Shown: positions 63,897-64,000 of the stretch, piece after piece | Position numbering within the stretch: the stretch's first letter is position 1 | Layout: each line of letters opens with the position of its first letter | Origin: Aquibacillus koreensis | GTDB lineage: Bacteria; Bacillota; Bacilli; Bacillales; Amphibacillaceae | Reading direction: 5' to 3' | Assembly (NCBI RefSeq): GCF_025154055.1 | Contig: NZ_JAOALK010000056.1 | Location: forward strand, 124,001-188,000 | Length of the DNA: 64,000 nt | The notes under the pieces: model-generated | The model's input: the letters and a program-made list of their open reading frames with translations, nothing else | What the model was told of the DNA's origin: nothing | The model's database searches: none | Made by a program: the position numbers and the translations under genes

Positions 63897-64000
63897 TTAT
63901 CTAATTTGATGAAAATTTTTCGCAGACTTAATTGTATTATGTAATAACATTGTAATGGTCATCGGACCTACTCCCTTAGGGACTGGTGTAATAAAGGATG
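63897..64000 (-). CDS. folD: FolD (methylenetetrahydrofolate dehydrogenase/cyclohydrolase), C-terminal end
   Basis: The last 34 codons of a gene whose 5' part is outside the window. The reading [20 protein letters not shown], then NTIKSA, matches the C-terminal NAD(P)-binding end of FolD, where the usual loop is PVPGGVGPMT; here Lys replaces the first Gly of the pair. Its place before xseA agrees with the Bacillus order folD-xseA-xseB-ispA. Confidence 0.92.
   Translation of the reverse strand, partial: SFITPVPKGVGPMTITMLLHNTIKSAKNFHQIR

Overview
This is chromosomal DNA of a low-GC, endospore-forming member of the Bacillaceae, most like Oceanobacillus, Virgibacillus or a relative. The evidence is spo0A, spoIVB, spoIIM and a YjcZ-type protein, together with gene order that follows the Bacillus subtilis yqkF-xerD, yqj, bkd and spoIVB-recN-ahrC-dxs-xseAB regions. 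The OLE RNA/OapA pair points to the halophilic or alkaliphilic branch. No rRNA, tRNA, prophage, transposase or CRISPR was seen. About three quarters of the genes are on the minus strand.

Layout. (1) 1-5350: xerD (3' end outside the window), yqzK, fur, spoIIM, an EndoQ-type nuclease, nudF, and yqkF on the plus strand. fur has a consensus sigma-A promoter next to a Per-box-like site. (2) 5400-9520: two copies of a hairpin-forming intergenic repeat, then yqkE-yqkB, an SDR, a GDPD and rnz. (3) 9670-20110: a TIMP-like surface protein, an M29 aminopeptidase, dinB, a yqjE peptidase with two-subunit methylmalonyl-CoA mutase, prli42, an L,D-transpeptidase, yqjA, brxB and four tiny genes of unknown role. 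(4) 20127-31250: SAM hydrolase, a BMP-like lipid-free membrane sensor with an orphan histidine kinase, an RluA synthase, a NodB deacetylase, a TraB protein, a channel-like protein with a methyltransferase, and two more copies of the repeat. (5) 31400-39770: a 2-hydroxyacid dehydrogenase, an MBL hydrolase/TetR operon with twin operators, YjcZ, fabI, a catabolite-controlled GH115 glucuronidase, yajQ and yebC. (6) 40015-49175: the branched-chain keto acid (bkd) operon, which has no ptb gene. Its regulator BkdR has lost the GAFTGA loop. A 52-bp tandem repeat array lies upstream. (7) 49746-55050: DUF2627, aspartokinase, a LysM-CAP protein, spo0A and spoIVB. (8) 55051-64000: recN, argR, tlyA (yqxC), dxs, oapA, OLE RNA, ispA, xseB, xseA and the 3' end of folD, all on the minus strand.

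How the parts work together. The bkd genes turn branched-chain amino acids into acyl-CoA primers for branched fatty acids, and fabI completes elongation. dxs and ispA supply isoprenoids and sit around the OLE RNA and its membrane partner OapA. spo0A, spoIVB, spoIIM and possibly the BMP/kinase pair belong to sporulation control. The observations most worth checking are the OLE locus, the altered BkdR, the 52-bp array, the Spo0A-box-associated BMP/kinase operon and the covarying hairpin repeats.
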